DNA of 64,000 nt. Source: an uncultured Aquimarina sp. Lineage in GTDB: Bacteria; Bacteroidota; Bacteroidia; Flavobacteriales; Flavobacteriaceae. The stretch is from positions 202,999 through 266,998 of the forward strand of contig CANNBP010000007.1 in NCBI GenBank assembly GCA_947502885.1, in the 5' to 3' direction. Shown in pieces: positions 19,101 through 27,574 of this stretch (the stretch's first letter is position 1; each line of letters starts with the position of its first letter). Position numbers and translations under genes: made by a program. The notes beneath the pieces are model-generated. The model made no database searches and was not told the DNA's origin. It was given only the letters and a program-made list of their open reading frames with translations.

Positions 19101-19864
19101 GTAAATGTTAAACTAGTTGGGCTAAATGTAACCCCACCATCAGTAGACTCATATATACCAATACCATTAGGACCGTACCATACAATATCACTTAGAGCAA
19201 TAAAAATTCTATTAGGATTTGCAGAGTCAATAATAATATCAGCGATAGAGGTATGCGGTAAATCGTCATTTAAAATTGTGTAAGACAGACCTCCATTGGT
19301 AGTTTTCCAAAGTCCACCAAACGCTGCTCCTACTAGAAAAGTATTTACATCACTAGGGTGAAACGCAATACTGCTTACTCGTCCCATATCAATTTGATAA
19401 CCATAGTTACCATTGTAATTAACTTCTGACCAATCTACTGTATAATCAGAATCGGCACAAGTAGCTCTGGCTGCAGTGTTATTCTTTTTTGCATATTTTG
19501 ACCTTAACACTGCAGGTTTTGTAAAGTCTGCTAAGGTTCCGTCGCTATTTAGGCGATTTTTCCAAAAGTTTTGAAATCTTTTCCATTTAACAAATTTCCC
19601 ATCTCTATGCGCTCCTTCAGTAAGTTGTTGTGGGCTTAAAGTTGGATACTTGTTTTTAAAATAAGCATTGGCTTCTTCAACAATTTGCTGATAAGTAGGT
19701 CGTTGTGCATTTTCTTTAGAAGATGCGTTTTTAGAATTCGCATTTGGTGAATAAAATGGATTAGATAATATTTCTTTTATATCCCGAGGTTCTGGGATTT
19801 GGGGGTTTTGTGCATAAATATTTATGCATAAAAATAAAACGAAAAATTGTAGTATAGCTTTCAT
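16124..19864 (-). CDS. Large secreted T9SS cargo protein with BNR/sortilin-like and Ig-like repeats
   Basis: 1246 aa. A signal peptide (MKAILQFFVLFLCINIYAQ) is followed by a beta-propeller-like region of about 600 residues with Asp-box-type repeats (GGLWKTTNGGLSYT, GIYESTDGGVTF, VYKSIDGGANWQNIS), as in the VPS10/sortilin and BNR families. Next come three near-identical Ig-like modules of about 92 aa (each with TPxxxDGxxxxQQSxLxxC and GxYxxxY), visible in the DNA as a period of about 275-281 bp, and one further Ig-like domain. The C-terminal 80 residues (YTISPNPFGDSFTISG ... GMYFFITENKHIKLTKRIMK) are a T9SS type A sorting domain. It is probably exported through the T9SS and displayed or released. 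Substrate unknown; no peptidase triad is seen. Confidence 0.88.
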   Translation of the reverse strand: MKAILQFFVLFLCINIYAQNPQIPEPRDIKEILSNPFYSPNANSKNASSKENAQRPTYQQIVEEANAYFKNKYPTLSPQQLTEGAHRDGKFVKWKRFQNFWKNRLNSDGTLADFTKPAVLRSKYAKKNNTAARATCADSDYTVDWSEVNYNGNYGYQIDMGRVSSIAFHPSDVNTFLVGAAFGGLWKTTNGGLSYTILNDDLPHTSIADIIIDSANPNRIFIALSDIVWYGPNGIGIYESTDGGVTFSPTSLTFTLPQGIRIYEMDVNPNDASEFLVATSDGLYRTTDYFSTNAKILNNNTTAVRYNLNSNDAHAGGSNGEYYLSTNNGQTFTLDEDFGNGQVRISVSNKANSGYVAISNGTNLNVSTNYGRDFTQSTLPESNCVVMFANNSDTDLLVGNFDCYKSTNSGSTFQATSHWLGDNNLPIVHVDQRNIYTNPLQSDFVYYCNDGGIFRYSVSGNSFDNLSSDLFITQYYDISVSQTDANILGGGSQDNGNVTRNSNGQWESYEPTADGMGQEIDFTDPNTRYYSIQNGALRRWVNGTVTNISPPGENGNGAWETPFKLDPNNSSRIIIGYKSVYASDDKGANWTNIGINVSSDNLEQIAIAKSNSNKIYASRYNIVYAKNVADNNWTTYTTPINQNITDLEVHPTDSNIVFISYGGFTDNAKVYKSIDGGANWQNISHNLSNSPVLSLETYDTDAGSIFIGNYEGVFYLEDGTTQWQKYGCLPSTSVNDIEIQYLNGDKIFIGTHGRGMFEAPLSPLTCSTVVTPYVHDGTALLQQSTLNTCVGANIQLGMQNVGVSNVRIKHPNGTIDTTPDTATSWNFNNIQTGDAGTYIVYYDNGGCEGQAIITVNILESTTLTPYTNDGTEWAQQNSLQVCPGADIKLGVQDIGTANFEIEYPNGTIDTSPDLSTAWNLNDVQPSDSGVYVITYFKGECNSTQVSITLDVPASVSITPNVNDGNDWLQQSSLEVCQGTNIYIGMQDIGTENVDIKHPNGTVDNTPDMATSWRFDNVQPDDSGEYVLSYNDPTSECGAVTKTVSLTVLPSTLDVSNPIEVAINGGDYVSINEGETLTAKEGGKLALKLISNLTSNGTIQWTGPDGATYSDTVSFDTVGENDPRVKGLWTAEITFIGKCLDENFTATPQKVSFNLDTILDTDPSDENSYTISPNPFGDSFTISGNFGDQNNSFSIYDIRRRLIKKWDIKTIEDTRKITIDLSDIKAGMYFFITENKHIKLTKRIMKR

Positions 19865-20131
19865 ATTGTAAAAATAGGGGATTTAACTTAAATAAATGTT
19901 AATTTCAGTGCTTTATATACTTAGTTGTTTATATTATATGACGCTTTAAACTATAAAAACCCCTACTCTCAAAAATGTTTTGTTAAAATAATCTGCGATT
20001 ATTTTAATATTATTAACAGAATAGTAAGTTTTTTTGTAATTCTATAGAAATTCTATCAAAATTTGAGGAATTGTTATGAATTACTTTTATTGCGTTGAAT
20101 ATCAAGTGATAATTTTAAATAATTATAAAGG
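19865..20131. other. Intergenic region between cargo gene and leuB
   Basis: A very AT-rich spacer upstream of the minus-strand cargo gene. No ORF above 30 codons with a credible start, no tRNA and no clear TAnnTTTG box were recognised. It ends at the leuB terminator hairpin. Confidence 0.4.
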
Positions 20132-20166
20132 AAAATCCAAAAAAGATGATGACTTTTTTGGATTTT
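20132..20166 (-). terminator. Terminator of the leucine operon
   Basis: Stem AAAATCCAAAAAAG / CTTTTTTGGATTTT (14 bp) with a 7-nt loop, 20 bp downstream of the leuB stop. On the minus strand the right arm ends in TTTT. Confidence 0.7.
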
Positions 20167-20186
20167 TTTAACTTTTAAGGTAAAGA

Positions 20187-21245
20187 TTAGATGTTTTGGG
20201 CCAACCAATCTCCTATTTCACTTGTTTTGTAAGCTTTAGCATCTCCAGCTAAATCTTCTGTAACCACTCCTTGATCCAAAGATTTGTCGACTACAGTTCT
20301 AATATCATTGGCTTCTTTAGAAAGTCCAAAAGCAGTTTCAAACATCATAGCGGCAGATAATACTGTTGCTAATGGATTGGCAATATCTTTTCCGGCTGCT
20401 TGAGGGTATGATCCGTGAATTGGTTCAAATAAAGCAGTTTTTTCTCCTAATGAAGCAGAAGGCATTAATCCCATTGATCCAGAAATAACTGAAGCCTCAT
20501 CTGTTAAAATATCTCCAAAAAGGTTTTCTGTAATTAATACGTCATAAGAATTTGGCCATTGTACCAATCTCATTGCTACTGCATCCACGAATTCATAACT
20601 TACCTCAACCTCTGGGTAATCTTTCTCCATCCCTTGTACAGTTTCTCTCCAAAGCCTAGAAGATTCTAATACATTGGCCTTGTCAACACAACATAGTTTC
20701 TTGTTTCGAGACATAGCCATTTCAAATCCTTTTTTGGCTAAGCGAGTAACTTCTTCACGTGTATACGTACATGTGTCGTATGCCGTATTTCCGTCATCTT
20801 CTCTTCCTCTTTTTCCAAAGTAAATTCCACTAGTTAATTCTCTAAGAAACACTAAGTCTGTTCCTTCAATTCGTTCTTGCTTTAGTGGAGATTTATCAAT
20901 TAAAGAAGGAAAAGTAAAGGTTGGTCGTACATTAGCAAATAATCCCAATTTTTGTCTCATTTTTAATAACCCTTGTTCAGGACGTACTTTTGCAGAAGGG
21001 TCGTTATCAAATCTAGGGTGACCAATAGCTCCAAATAACACTGCGTCTGCATTTGCACATATCTCATGAGTTTCATCAGGATATGGTTCTCCTACAGCAT
21101 CAATTGCTGCTGCACCAGTTAATGCCGGTGTCCAATTTATTTTATGATCATATTTTTTTGCTATTGCATCACAAACTTTTACAGCTTGATCGATAACTTC
21201 TGGGCCGATACCATCTCCTGGTAATAGTGCTATGTTTAATTCCAT
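20187..21245 (-). CDS. leuB: 3-isopropylmalate dehydrogenase
   Basis: 352 aa; oxidative decarboxylation of 3-isopropylmalate to 2-ketoisocaproate with NAD+. Motifs of the isocitrate/isopropylmalate dehydrogenase family are clear: IALLPGDGIGPEV, LFGAIGHPRFD, LLKMRQKLGLFANVRP, LTSGIYFGKRG, DKANVLESSRLWRE, DVLITENLFGDILTDEASVISGS and EPIHGSYPQAAGKDIANP. The length is normal. It is the last gene of the leuC-leuD-leuA-leuB operon, 71 bp after the synthase. Confidence 0.96.
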   Translation of the reverse strand: MELNIALLPGDGIGPEVIDQAVKVCDAIAKKYDHKINWTPALTGAAAIDAVGEPYPDETHEICANADAVLFGAIGHPRFDNDPSAKVRPEQGLLKMRQKLGLFANVRPTFTFPSLIDKSPLKQERIEGTDLVFLRELTSGIYFGKRGREDDGNTAYDTCTYTREEVTRLAKKGFEMAMSRNKKLCCVDKANVLESSRLWRETVQGMEKDYPEVEVSYEFVDAVAMRLVQWPNSYDVLITENLFGDILTDEASVISGSMGLMPSASLGEKTALFEPIHGSYPQAAGKDIANPLATVLSAAMMFETAFGLSKEANDIRTVVDKSLDQGVVTEDLAGDAKAYKTSEIGDWLAQNI

Positions 21246-21316
21246 TAGTATAAATGTTCTTTATCGTTTAGGTTGTTGTTTTGTTTAATGTGTTGTTTTT
21301 AGGTATATAATATGGT

Positions 21317-22840
21317 CTAAGCTTCAATTATATTAAGCATCTTTTGAGTGGCTTTTATTGCCGATACTGTTTGGTCAGAATCTAATCCACGAGTCGTAAA
21401 TTCTTTTTCTTCGTTTTTCCATTTAACAACGGTTTCGCAAAGTGCATCAGAACTACTGCCGGGAGGTATTCTTACCGCATAATCAATAAGCTGTGGTAAG
21501 ACACTGTTTTTATGTTTATATATTTTTTTTAGAGCATTCATAAATGCATCGTATTGACCATCTCCTTGAGCGTGTTCTTCTATGACTTCATCTCCTGTTT
21601 TTACCGCAACTGTTGCAGATGGTTTTAAGCCTTTGGCGTGATTTAAAGAATATGACTTTATTTTGACTTTACTGTGATAAGTACTGCCATCAAGAACATC
21701 AGAGATTATATATGGGAGATCATCTTGAGTAACAACTTCTTTTTTGTCACCTAGTTTGATGATTTTTTGAGTAACTTTTTTAACATCTTCAGGGCTTAAC
21801 TTCAGCCCTAACTCTTCTAAGTTTTTTTCAATATTAGCTTTCCCAGATGTTTTTCCTAATGCATACTTACGTTTTCTGCCAAATCGTTCTGGCATAAGAT
21901 CATTAAAATAGAGATTATGTTTGTTGTCTCCATCTGCATGTATACCTGCTGTTTGTGTAAATACATTGTCACCAATAACAGGTTTGTTTTCGGGGATTTT
22001 AAATCCAGAAAACGTTTCTACAAGCTTACTAACCTTGTATAGGGCAATTTCTTTTACATTGGTTGTTACTTCTGGTAGAAAGTCATTAATAACAGCAATA
22101 ACACTAGCCAGAGGAGCATTTCCTGCTCGTTCACCCATTCCGTTCATAGTAAGATGAAGTCCGTCAACACCTGCTTTAATACCTTCGATTGCATTAGCAA
22201 CTCCTAGGTCATAATCATTATGAGCATGAAAATCAAAATGTAAATTAGGATACTTACTACGTAAAGAAGAAAGGTACTTATAACTTTCTGAAGGGGTTAA
22301 AACGCCAAGAGTATCAGGGAGTAATACACGTTTTACGGGTTGACTTGATAGAAAATCTAAAAAGTCATGTACATATTCTGGAGAATTACGCATTCCATTA
22401 CTCCAGTCTTCTAGATATATATTATTTGTAATGCCTTCTTTTTGGGCCAAAGAAAACACGTTTGCAATATCATTAAAATGCTCTTCGGGTGTTTTTTTTA
22501 ATTGGTATTTAAGGTGGTTAAGAGATCCTTTGGTTAATAAATTTTGAACCTTAGCTCCTGTATCTTTCATCCATTGGATAGACTTACCACCATCTACAAA
22601 GGTTAGGATTTCGACACGATCAATATATCCATTCTCTTTTGCCCAATCAATTACATTTTTTACCGCAATAAATTCTCCTTCAGATACTCGTGCTGAAGCA
22701 ATTTCTATTCGGTCTACACCTAACTCCTCTATAAGAAGTCCTGCAATGGTGAGTTTTTCTGAAGCAGAAAAAGAGATTCCCGAGGTCTGTTCACCATCAC
22801 GAAGCGTGGTGTCCATTATTTCTATTGATCTTTTACTCAT
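21317..22840 (-). CDS. 2-isopropylmalate synthase family protein (LeuA/CimA-type)
   Basis: 507 aa. A TIM-barrel acyltransferase domain starts IMDTTLRDGEQTSGISFS, with the metal-binding HAHNDYDLGVANA, the GxGERAGNAP-type motif NGMGERAGNAPLASV and GIHADGD. A C-terminal LeuA dimerisation/allosteric domain (about residues 375-507, ending RGLDSDQTVSAIKATQKML) is present, so feedback control is likely. The sequence is of the Bacteroidota alpha-isopropylmalate/homocitrate synthase branch; (R)-citramalate synthase is an alternative that sequence reading alone cannot exclude. Its place between leuD and leuB favours a leucine role. A 16-bp perfect hairpin lies upstream, between leuD and this gene. Confidence 0.88.
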   Translation of the reverse strand: MSKRSIEIMDTTLRDGEQTSGISFSASEKLTIAGLLIEELGVDRIEIASARVSEGEFIAVKNVIDWAKENGYIDRVEILTFVDGGKSIQWMKDTGAKVQNLLTKGSLNHLKYQLKKTPEEHFNDIANVFSLAQKEGITNNIYLEDWSNGMRNSPEYVHDFLDFLSSQPVKRVLLPDTLGVLTPSESYKYLSSLRSKYPNLHFDFHAHNDYDLGVANAIEGIKAGVDGLHLTMNGMGERAGNAPLASVIAVINDFLPEVTTNVKEIALYKVSKLVETFSGFKIPENKPVIGDNVFTQTAGIHADGDNKHNLYFNDLMPERFGRKRKYALGKTSGKANIEKNLEELGLKLSPEDVKKVTQKIIKLGDKKEVVTQDDLPYIISDVLDGSTYHSKVKIKSYSLNHAKGLKPSATVAVKTGDEVIEEHAQGDGQYDAFMNALKKIYKHKNSVLPQLIDYAVRIPPGSSSDALCETVVKWKNEEKEFTTRGLDSDQTVSAIKATQKMLNIIEA

Positions 22841-22914
22841 GGTTTTAGTCTATTTAGGCCTGTAAGAGTATTTGTGTCGTTTTTGAGTAAGAACATAAAT
22901 TCTTGTAAAAAATT

Positions 22915-22954
22915 TATGTTTACCTTTCTTAAATCTACAAGAAAGGTAAACATA
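22915..22954 (-). promoter_or_regulatory. Intercistronic hairpin between leuD and leuA
   Basis: A perfect 16-bp stem, TATGTTTACCTTTCTT / AAGAAAGGTAAACATA, with an 8-nt loop, in the 137-bp gap between leuD and the synthase gene. It lacks an immediate U-tract, so it may be a processing or partial-termination site that uncouples leuCD from leuAB, rather than a simple terminator. Confidence 0.5.
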
Positions 22955-22977
22955 TTTATCTACTATTTTTTATCTAT

Positions 22978-23574
22978 TTAAAAAGGGCGTTTTGCAGCAA
23001 ATCCTTGAATTTCAGATTTCATTTTGGTAAGATAATCGATGTCATCATACCCATTTAGCATATTCTCTTTTTTATAGCTATTGATATCAAATGATTCTGA
23101 CTCGCCTGTAGCTTTTAATGTAATAGTTTGCTTAGGTAAATCAATTTCTATTTCGTTATTAGGATCAGCTTCTATAGCAGCGAAAATCTTTTCTAAAAAC
23201 TCAGGGCTCACCTGTACCGGTAAAACTCCAACGTTAAGACAGTTTCCTCTAAAAATATCGGCAAAAAAACTAGAAACAACGCATCTAAATCCATAGTCAT
23301 ATACAGACCATGCAGCATGCTCTCGAGACGAACCAGAACCAAAGTTCTTTCCTCCGATTAGAATTTTTCCAGAATATTTAGGATTGTTTAATACAAAATC
23401 TTCTTTTGGAGTATCATCACTATTATATCTCCAATCTCTAAAAAGGTTATCTCCAAATCCTTTTCGCTCTGTAGCTTTAAGGAAACGTGCAGGGATAATC
23501 TGATCAGTATCTACATTTTCTATAGGTAATGGAACGGCTGTGCTCGTTAATATATCGAATTTATCGTAGGCCAT
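22978..23574 (-). CDS. leuD: 3-isopropylmalate dehydratase small subunit
   Basis: 198 aa; the swivelling domain of isopropylmalate isomerase. Motifs: PLPIENVDTDQIIPARFL, GGKNFGSGSSREHAAWSVYDYGFRCVVSSFFADIFRGNCLNVGVLPV. It works with LeuC, encoded 37 bp upstream, to isomerise 2- to 3-isopropylmalate. Confidence 0.96.
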   Translation of the reverse strand: MAYDKFDILTSTAVPLPIENVDTDQIIPARFLKATERKGFGDNLFRDWRYNSDDTPKEDFVLNNPKYSGKILIGGKNFGSGSSREHAAWSVYDYGFRCVVSSFFADIFRGNCLNVGVLPVQVSPEFLEKIFAAIEADPNNEIEIDLPKQTITLKATGESESFDINSYKKENMLNGYDDIDYLTKMKSEIQGFAAKRPF

Positions 23575-23611
23575 TTTTTTCTTTTTAAATTATATTTTTA
23601 TTACGAAGGAC

Positions 23612-25009
23612 TTAAGCTAAAAGTGTTCTAGGATCTGTTACAACTCCTGTAACTGCAGTTGCAGCAGCAACAAGAGGACTTGCAAGTAATGTTCTTGATC
23701 CAGGTCCTTGTCTTCCTTCAAAATTTCTATTAGATGTACTTACGGCAAGTTTTCCGGCAGGTACTTTATCAGCATTCATTGCTAAACAAGCAGAACAACC
23801 AGGCTCTCTTAATGTAAATCCAGCTTCAGTGATAATATCTAATATTCCTTCTTCTTTAATAAGGTCTTCTACTTCGTGTGATCCTGGAACTAACCAAGCT
23901 GTAATATTATCTGCTTTTTTCTTTCCTTTTACAATTGAAGCAAAGGCTCTAAAGTCTTCTATACGACCATTAGTACAACTTCCTAAAAAGACAAAATCAA
24001 CTTTTTTCCCGATCATACTATCTCCTTCACTAAAATCCATATATCCTAAAGATTTTTTGTAAGTCGCTACACCACCTTCAACAGCATCTGCATTAGGGAT
24101 GTTATTTGTGATCCCGATTCCCATTCCAGGGTTTGTACCATAAGTAATCATTGGTTCTATGTCAGAACCATTAAAAGTTAATTCCTTATCAAAAATAGCA
24201 TCATCATCTGTTTTTAATGTTTCCCAGTAGGTCATTGCTTTATCCCATCCTTCTCCTTTTGGAGCTAGTGGTTTACCTTGGATGTATTCGAATGTTTTCT
24301 CATCTGGAGCAATCATACCTCCACGAGCGCCCATTTCGATACTTAGGTTACAAACAGTCATACGACCTTCCATAGTCATGTTTCTAAATACATCACCAGC
24401 ATATTCTACAAAATATCCTGTAGCACCAGAGGTTGTTAATTTAGAAATAATATATAATGCAACATCTTTTGGAGTTACTCCAAAACCAAGTTCTCCGTTT
24501 ACGTTAATTCTCATTTTTTTTGGCTTAGGCTGCATGATACATTGTGTAGAAAGTACCATTTCTACTTCAGATGTACCAATACCAAAGGCAATAGCACCAA
24601 AAGCACCATGTGTAGAGGTATGTGAATCACCACAAACTATGGTAGCTCCCGGAAGTGTAATTCCGTTCTCTGGACCTACAACGTGTACAATACCATTTTT
24701 TTTGTGCCCTAATCCCCAGTGAGAGATTCCCCATTCTGCGGCATTTTCTTCTAATGCCTTTAATTGATTAGCAGATAAAGGATCTTCTACTGGTAAATGT
24801 TGATTTATGGTTGGTGTATTATGATCTGCAGTTGCAAATGTGCGTTCTGGATATAATACCGTATTTCCTCTACTCTTTAAGCCTAAAAAGGCCACAGGAC
24901 TTGTAACTTCATGAATAAAATGTCTGTCGATAAAAAAAACATCGGGACCATTTTCTATTTTACGGATTACGTGAGAATCCCACACTTTGTCAAATAATGT
25001 CTTGCTCAT
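23612..25009 (-). CDS. leuC: 3-isopropylmalate dehydratase large subunit
   Basis: 465 aa aconitase-fold protein with a [4Fe-4S] cluster. Cluster ligands are seen in [13 protein letters not shown] and [12 protein letters not shown]. Other motifs: [55 protein letters not shown], and the C-terminal [25 protein letters not shown]. It is the first gene of the operon; a candidate -7 box lies 74 bp upstream. Confidence 0.97.
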   Translation of the reverse strand: MSKTLFDKVWDSHVIRKIENGPDVFFIDRHFIHEVTSPVAFLGLKSRGNTVLYPERTFATADHNTPTINQHLPVEDPLSANQLKALEENAAEWGISHWGLGHKKNGIVHVVGPENGITLPGATIVCGDSHTSTHGAFGAIAFGIGTSEVEMVLSTQCIMQPKPKKMRINVNGELGFGVTPKDVALYIISKLTTSGATGYFVEYAGDVFRNMTMEGRMTVCNLSIEMGARGGMIAPDEKTFEYIQGKPLAPKGEGWDKAMTYWETLKTDDDAIFDKELTFNGSDIEPMITYGTNPGMGIGITNNIPNADAVEGGVATYKKSLGYMDFSEGDSMIGKKVDFVFLGSCTNGRIEDFRAFASIVKGKKKADNITAWLVPGSHEVEDLIKEEGILDIITEAGFTLREPGCSACLAMNADKVPAGKLAVSTSNRNFEGRQGPGSRTLLASPLVAAATAVTGVVTDPRTLLA

Positions 25010-25082
25010 TTTTTTGGTCTTTACTAGATATATTGTTGATGCTATTTAGACACCATGTTATTATTTATATTAAAAAAGGAAG

Positions 25083-25090
25083 CAAATTTA
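25083..25090 (-). promoter_or_regulatory. Candidate -7 box of the leu operon
   Basis: On the minus strand the sequence reads TAAATTTG (TAnnTTTG), giving a predicted start near 25076 and a leader of about 65 nt before leuC. No -33 TTTG is obvious. No leader peptide rich in Leu codons was recognised in the 5' region. Confidence 0.45.
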
Positions 25091-25315
25091 CGAGATATAG
25101 AAGATAAGTACTAATAAAATCATAAAGTTAAAGGTAGTTTTAAATATATTTCAGTAATAGAGCGATTTTCAAATAATTTGATAATAAAAATGCAGTTTTT
25201 AACGATTAAAATATTTTTTTTACAGTATGTGTTTTAAAATCAGTGTTTAATGATAATTAAGTGAAAAAATATTTATTTTTTCTTTAAATATACTTTTCTA
25301 AGTGAAAAAAGGTTG
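25091..25315. other. Spacer between leuC promoter and tRNA promoter
   Basis: AT-rich and divergent, with no credible ORF. It separates the core leucine operon from the tRNA and the accessory region. Nothing further is seen in it. Confidence 0.4.
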
Positions 25316-25323
25316 TATATTTG
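25316..25323 (+). promoter_or_regulatory. -7 box of the tRNA-fMet promoter
   Basis: TATATTTG followed by C, an exact TAnnTTTG element in the typical GTATATTTGCAC context, about 98 bp upstream of the tRNA. The leader before the tRNA contains a short AAATCAG/CTGATTT hairpin at about 25391-25407. Confidence 0.6.
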
Positions 25324-25420
25324 CACTCCGCTTACGAAACGAGATATGTTGGTTAGTAAGTAAGGAAAAGTTCTTAAAATAAAAATTACAAATCAGTTTA
25401 CTGATTTATACAATATACAT

Positions 25421-25493
25421 CGCGGGATAGAGCAGTAGGCAGCTCGTCGGGCTCATAACCCGAAGGTCACAGGTTCGAGTCCTGTTCCCGCTA
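25421..25493 (+). tRNA. Initiator tRNA-Met (fMet, anticodon CAT)
   Basis: A 73-nt cloverleaf reads off directly: acceptor CGCGGGA/TCCCGCT, D arm GAGC/GCTC, anticodon stem TCGGG/CCCGA with loop CTCATAA, T arm ACAGG-TTCGAGT-CCTGT. Two initiator hallmarks are present: the mispaired first acceptor position (C1 against T72) and the three G-C pairs next to the anticodon loop. CCA is not encoded. The recombinase ORF on the other strand ends inside this gene, so it is probably the integration site. Confidence 0.93.
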
Positions 25494-27096
25494 CTAAATA
25501 GGACAAGCCAGTATTTATACTGGCTTTTTCTTTTTTAGAAACTCCCGTATCTCTTGTTATTGTTGCGTTTAGAGCAAATAAGAAATTGATTTCATTGGTT
25601 AGATATTGCCTGTTTTCTGGATTAATCATTAAACCTTTAGGAAAAATCAATTCTTGCAGTTTGGTTTTTATCTCAAAACTCCCCGAAGCCCAATATTTAC
25701 TGATGTTTTGTGAAAAAATAATAATTGAGTTTACAAAATCATCAAGGTTAGATATTTTTTTGCTTTGACTTTTGAGATTTACATTTAATTGTAATAACTC
25801 TTTATCTATTTCTTCTTTATATGACTTGTATGTGTAATCATCAATTATGTCATTCATAAGTTTGTCAACTAATTTTTTGGATTTAGCATTTAAAGCCTGG
25901 ATACGCTTTTCTATTGTTTCTTTTAGTTCGTATTCATCATTATCATAATTTTTCAATAACAACTTTACTTGCGCTTTAAACGGAGCTATAAGATGCTGAT
26001 CTAGTTTAAATGATTCTAACAATTCTATAAACGTATCATGTACACCTTTTTTTAATGATCTTTTACTAGAGTTTGCGTTCAAATTGACTCCTTTACATTT
26101 TTGACAAGTGTAATAATGTAGCTTTTTTTTCTTTACCTCATAACTAGTTAACTTGTTATTACAAGACATACATTTTAAAAACCCTGTTAGAGGTCGGTCA
26201 ATATTTTGTTTACTTATTTGATAACCTCTATTTCCAGAAGTGTCTAAAATTGCTTGTACTTTTTTAAAGTTTGCTATTGATACAATGGGTTTCCAATTTC
26301 CTTTTATCGGTTTATCTAGTAACTTATTTGTAGAGATGCCGCAATAGGTAGCTTTACGCCACATTGCACTTAGCTTTTGTTTGGATATGTTAAGACCATA
26401 TTTAGCCATTTCTTGCTGAATGATACAATCCTTTTCACCGCCAGCTTTCATAAGCCACGCTTTTTTTAATAGTTTGCCATCTTCGTTTATTTCGATTTGT
26501 TGGCGTTCACTTCTTCTGCTAAAATCTCTAACCTTTGTACCTTTCAGTGTATACCCTAAAGGGGCTCTGCCTAAATAATTCCCATCTTCTAAAAATGTTT
26601 TCATACCTGGTAAAGTATGTTCCATTCGTTCTAAGTTCTCTTTTCTTGCTCTTAATAGTTTTTTTAGTATCTGATATTCACCTTCCTGTGTTTCGGTAGA
26701 AATTCCAGAATTAACCTCAATAAGGTGTACATTGTTTTGGTGTACCAACTCATTAGTAAGTGCTATTGCATTTGCCCCACTTCGTGAGAACCTATTCATT
26801 TTGTATATAAGTATAGCAAAAGGCTTGTCTTTTGTTTTAGAAACTTCTGTAATTAGCTTTTTAAACTCTTTTCTTGTAAAATCTCCTTTTGCACTTTCGT
26901 AAGTAGCTCCAAAATATTTTGTTATAACCAAACTATTTTCAAGGGCATATTCTTCTGCAAACTTCTTTTGATATTTAAGACTTTTATTTACTTCCTGATC
27001 TTTACTGGAAACTCTAGTATAAACCCAAACATTATTATTTACAGTTGTTTCTTTTTCTGCTTTTACAATAAACTTTTCAAAATAATCTAAACTCAT
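25453..27096 (-). CDS. Large serine recombinase (site-specific integrase)
   Basis: 547 aa. The N-terminal resolvase domain shows VWVYTRVSSKDQEVNKSL, with Ser30 as probable nucleophile, and IYKMNRFSRSGANAIAL. A recombinase domain follows (NYLGRAPLGYTLKGTKVRDF ... TYCGISTNKLLDKPIKGNW), then a zinc ribbon (FLKCMSCNNKLTSYE ... YYTCQKCKGVN) and a coiled-coil (about residues 385-460). This is the usual plan of the enzymes that integrate and excise mobile elements. The last 14 or so residues (VAGTGLEPVTFGL) are translated from the antisense of tRNA-fMet, so the natural C-terminus in the uninserted element is probably different. Its start overlaps the stop of a 54-codon ORF (ATGA). Confidence 0.93.
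   Translation of the reverse strand: MSLDYFEKFIVKAEKETTVNNNVWVYTRVSSKDQEVNKSLKYQKKFAEEYALENSLVITKYFGATYESAKGDFTRKEFKKLITEVSKTKDKPFAILIYKMNRFSRSGANAIALTNELVHQNNVHLIEVNSGISTETQEGEYQILKKLLRARKENLERMEHTLPGMKTFLEDGNYLGRAPLGYTLKGTKVRDFSRRSERQQIEINEDGKLLKKAWLMKAGGEKDCIIQQEMAKYGLNISKQKLSAMWRKATYCGISTNKLLDKPIKGNWKPIVSIANFKKVQAILDTSGNRGYQISKQNIDRPLTGFLKCMSCNNKLTSYEVKKKKLHYYTCQKCKGVNLNANSSKRSLKKGVHDTFIELLESFKLDQHLIAPFKAQVKLLLKNYDNDEYELKETIEKRIQALNAKSKKLVDKLMNDIIDDYTYKSYKEEIDKELLQLNVNLKSQSKKISNLDDFVNSIIIFSQNISKYWASGSFEIKTKLQELIFPKGLMINPENRQYLTNEINFLFALNATITRDTGVSKKEKASINTGLSYLVAGTGLEPVTFGL
25505..25536 (+). terminator. Terminator of tRNA-fMet
   Basis: A 9-bp perfect stem AAGCCAGTA/TACTGGCTT with TTTA loop, then a T-rich tract, 12 nt after the tRNA. 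It lies within the 3' part of the antisense recombinase ORF. Confidence 0.8.
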
Positions 27097-27257
27097 TTTT
27101 CGCTTTTCATTATGTCTATACCTATTACAGCTAATTTGTATAGTGATTCAATAATTTCTATTGCTTCTTCTTTAGTTAAACCTTCTAATCCTTTATAAGA
27201 ACGCAGTTCGTCTACCGTCAAAACATTTAACCTCTTATCTTGTTCTTGTGTTTCCAT
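27093..27257 (-). CDS. 54-aa protein translationally coupled to the recombinase
   Basis: ATG at 27257 opens a 54-codon ORF (METQEQDKRLNVLTVDEL, then KEEAIEIIESLYKLAVIGID, ending MKSEK) whose TGA overlaps the recombinase ATG as ATGA. This indicates co-translation. The protein is acidic with two predicted helices and no cysteine. Small genes beside serine integrases can encode recombination directionality factors or regulators, but no similarity is claimed. An inverted repeat ATTCGTT-5-AACGAAT (27268-27286) lies just upstream of its start. Confidence 0.6.
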   Translation of the reverse strand: METQEQDKRLNVLTVDELRSYKGLEGLTKEEAIEIIESLYKLAVIGIDIMKSEK

Positions 27258-27574
27258 CTACTTTTATATTCGTTTTCACAACGAATGTAAAAGCGTCGAC
27301 ACCAGTGTTTTTATGACTTGAAAATATTGTCTTAGCTAAGAAAATTTAGTCTTATAAAAGACAAATTAAGTGTTGATAAAATCTCAATTTTTAAACTAAA
27401 AATGTCTTGCAAGCGACATTTTGAGCTATAACTAAGACAAATTTGACTTTGTCTAATTTGAATAAAATTTGTAGGAAAACAAAGAAATCATGCAATTTTT
27501 TATTGAATTGAATCCAAAGAAGAAACAAGGGTAAGAAGTTATTTTATTACAAAAGTTATTAAATAGCATTAAGC
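27258..27574. other. Regulatory/att-like region upstream of recombinase operon
   Basis: 317 bp without a gene. It contains several inverted repeats: ATTCGTT/AACGAAT (27268-27286), palindrome CTTAGCTAAG (27331-27340), AAAATGTC-8-GACATTTT (27399-27422) and AGACAAA-6-TTTGTCT (27435-27454). The last shares its half-sites with the palindrome in front of the HTH regulator at 61444. These are plausible operators or recombinase sites. Confidence 0.5.
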
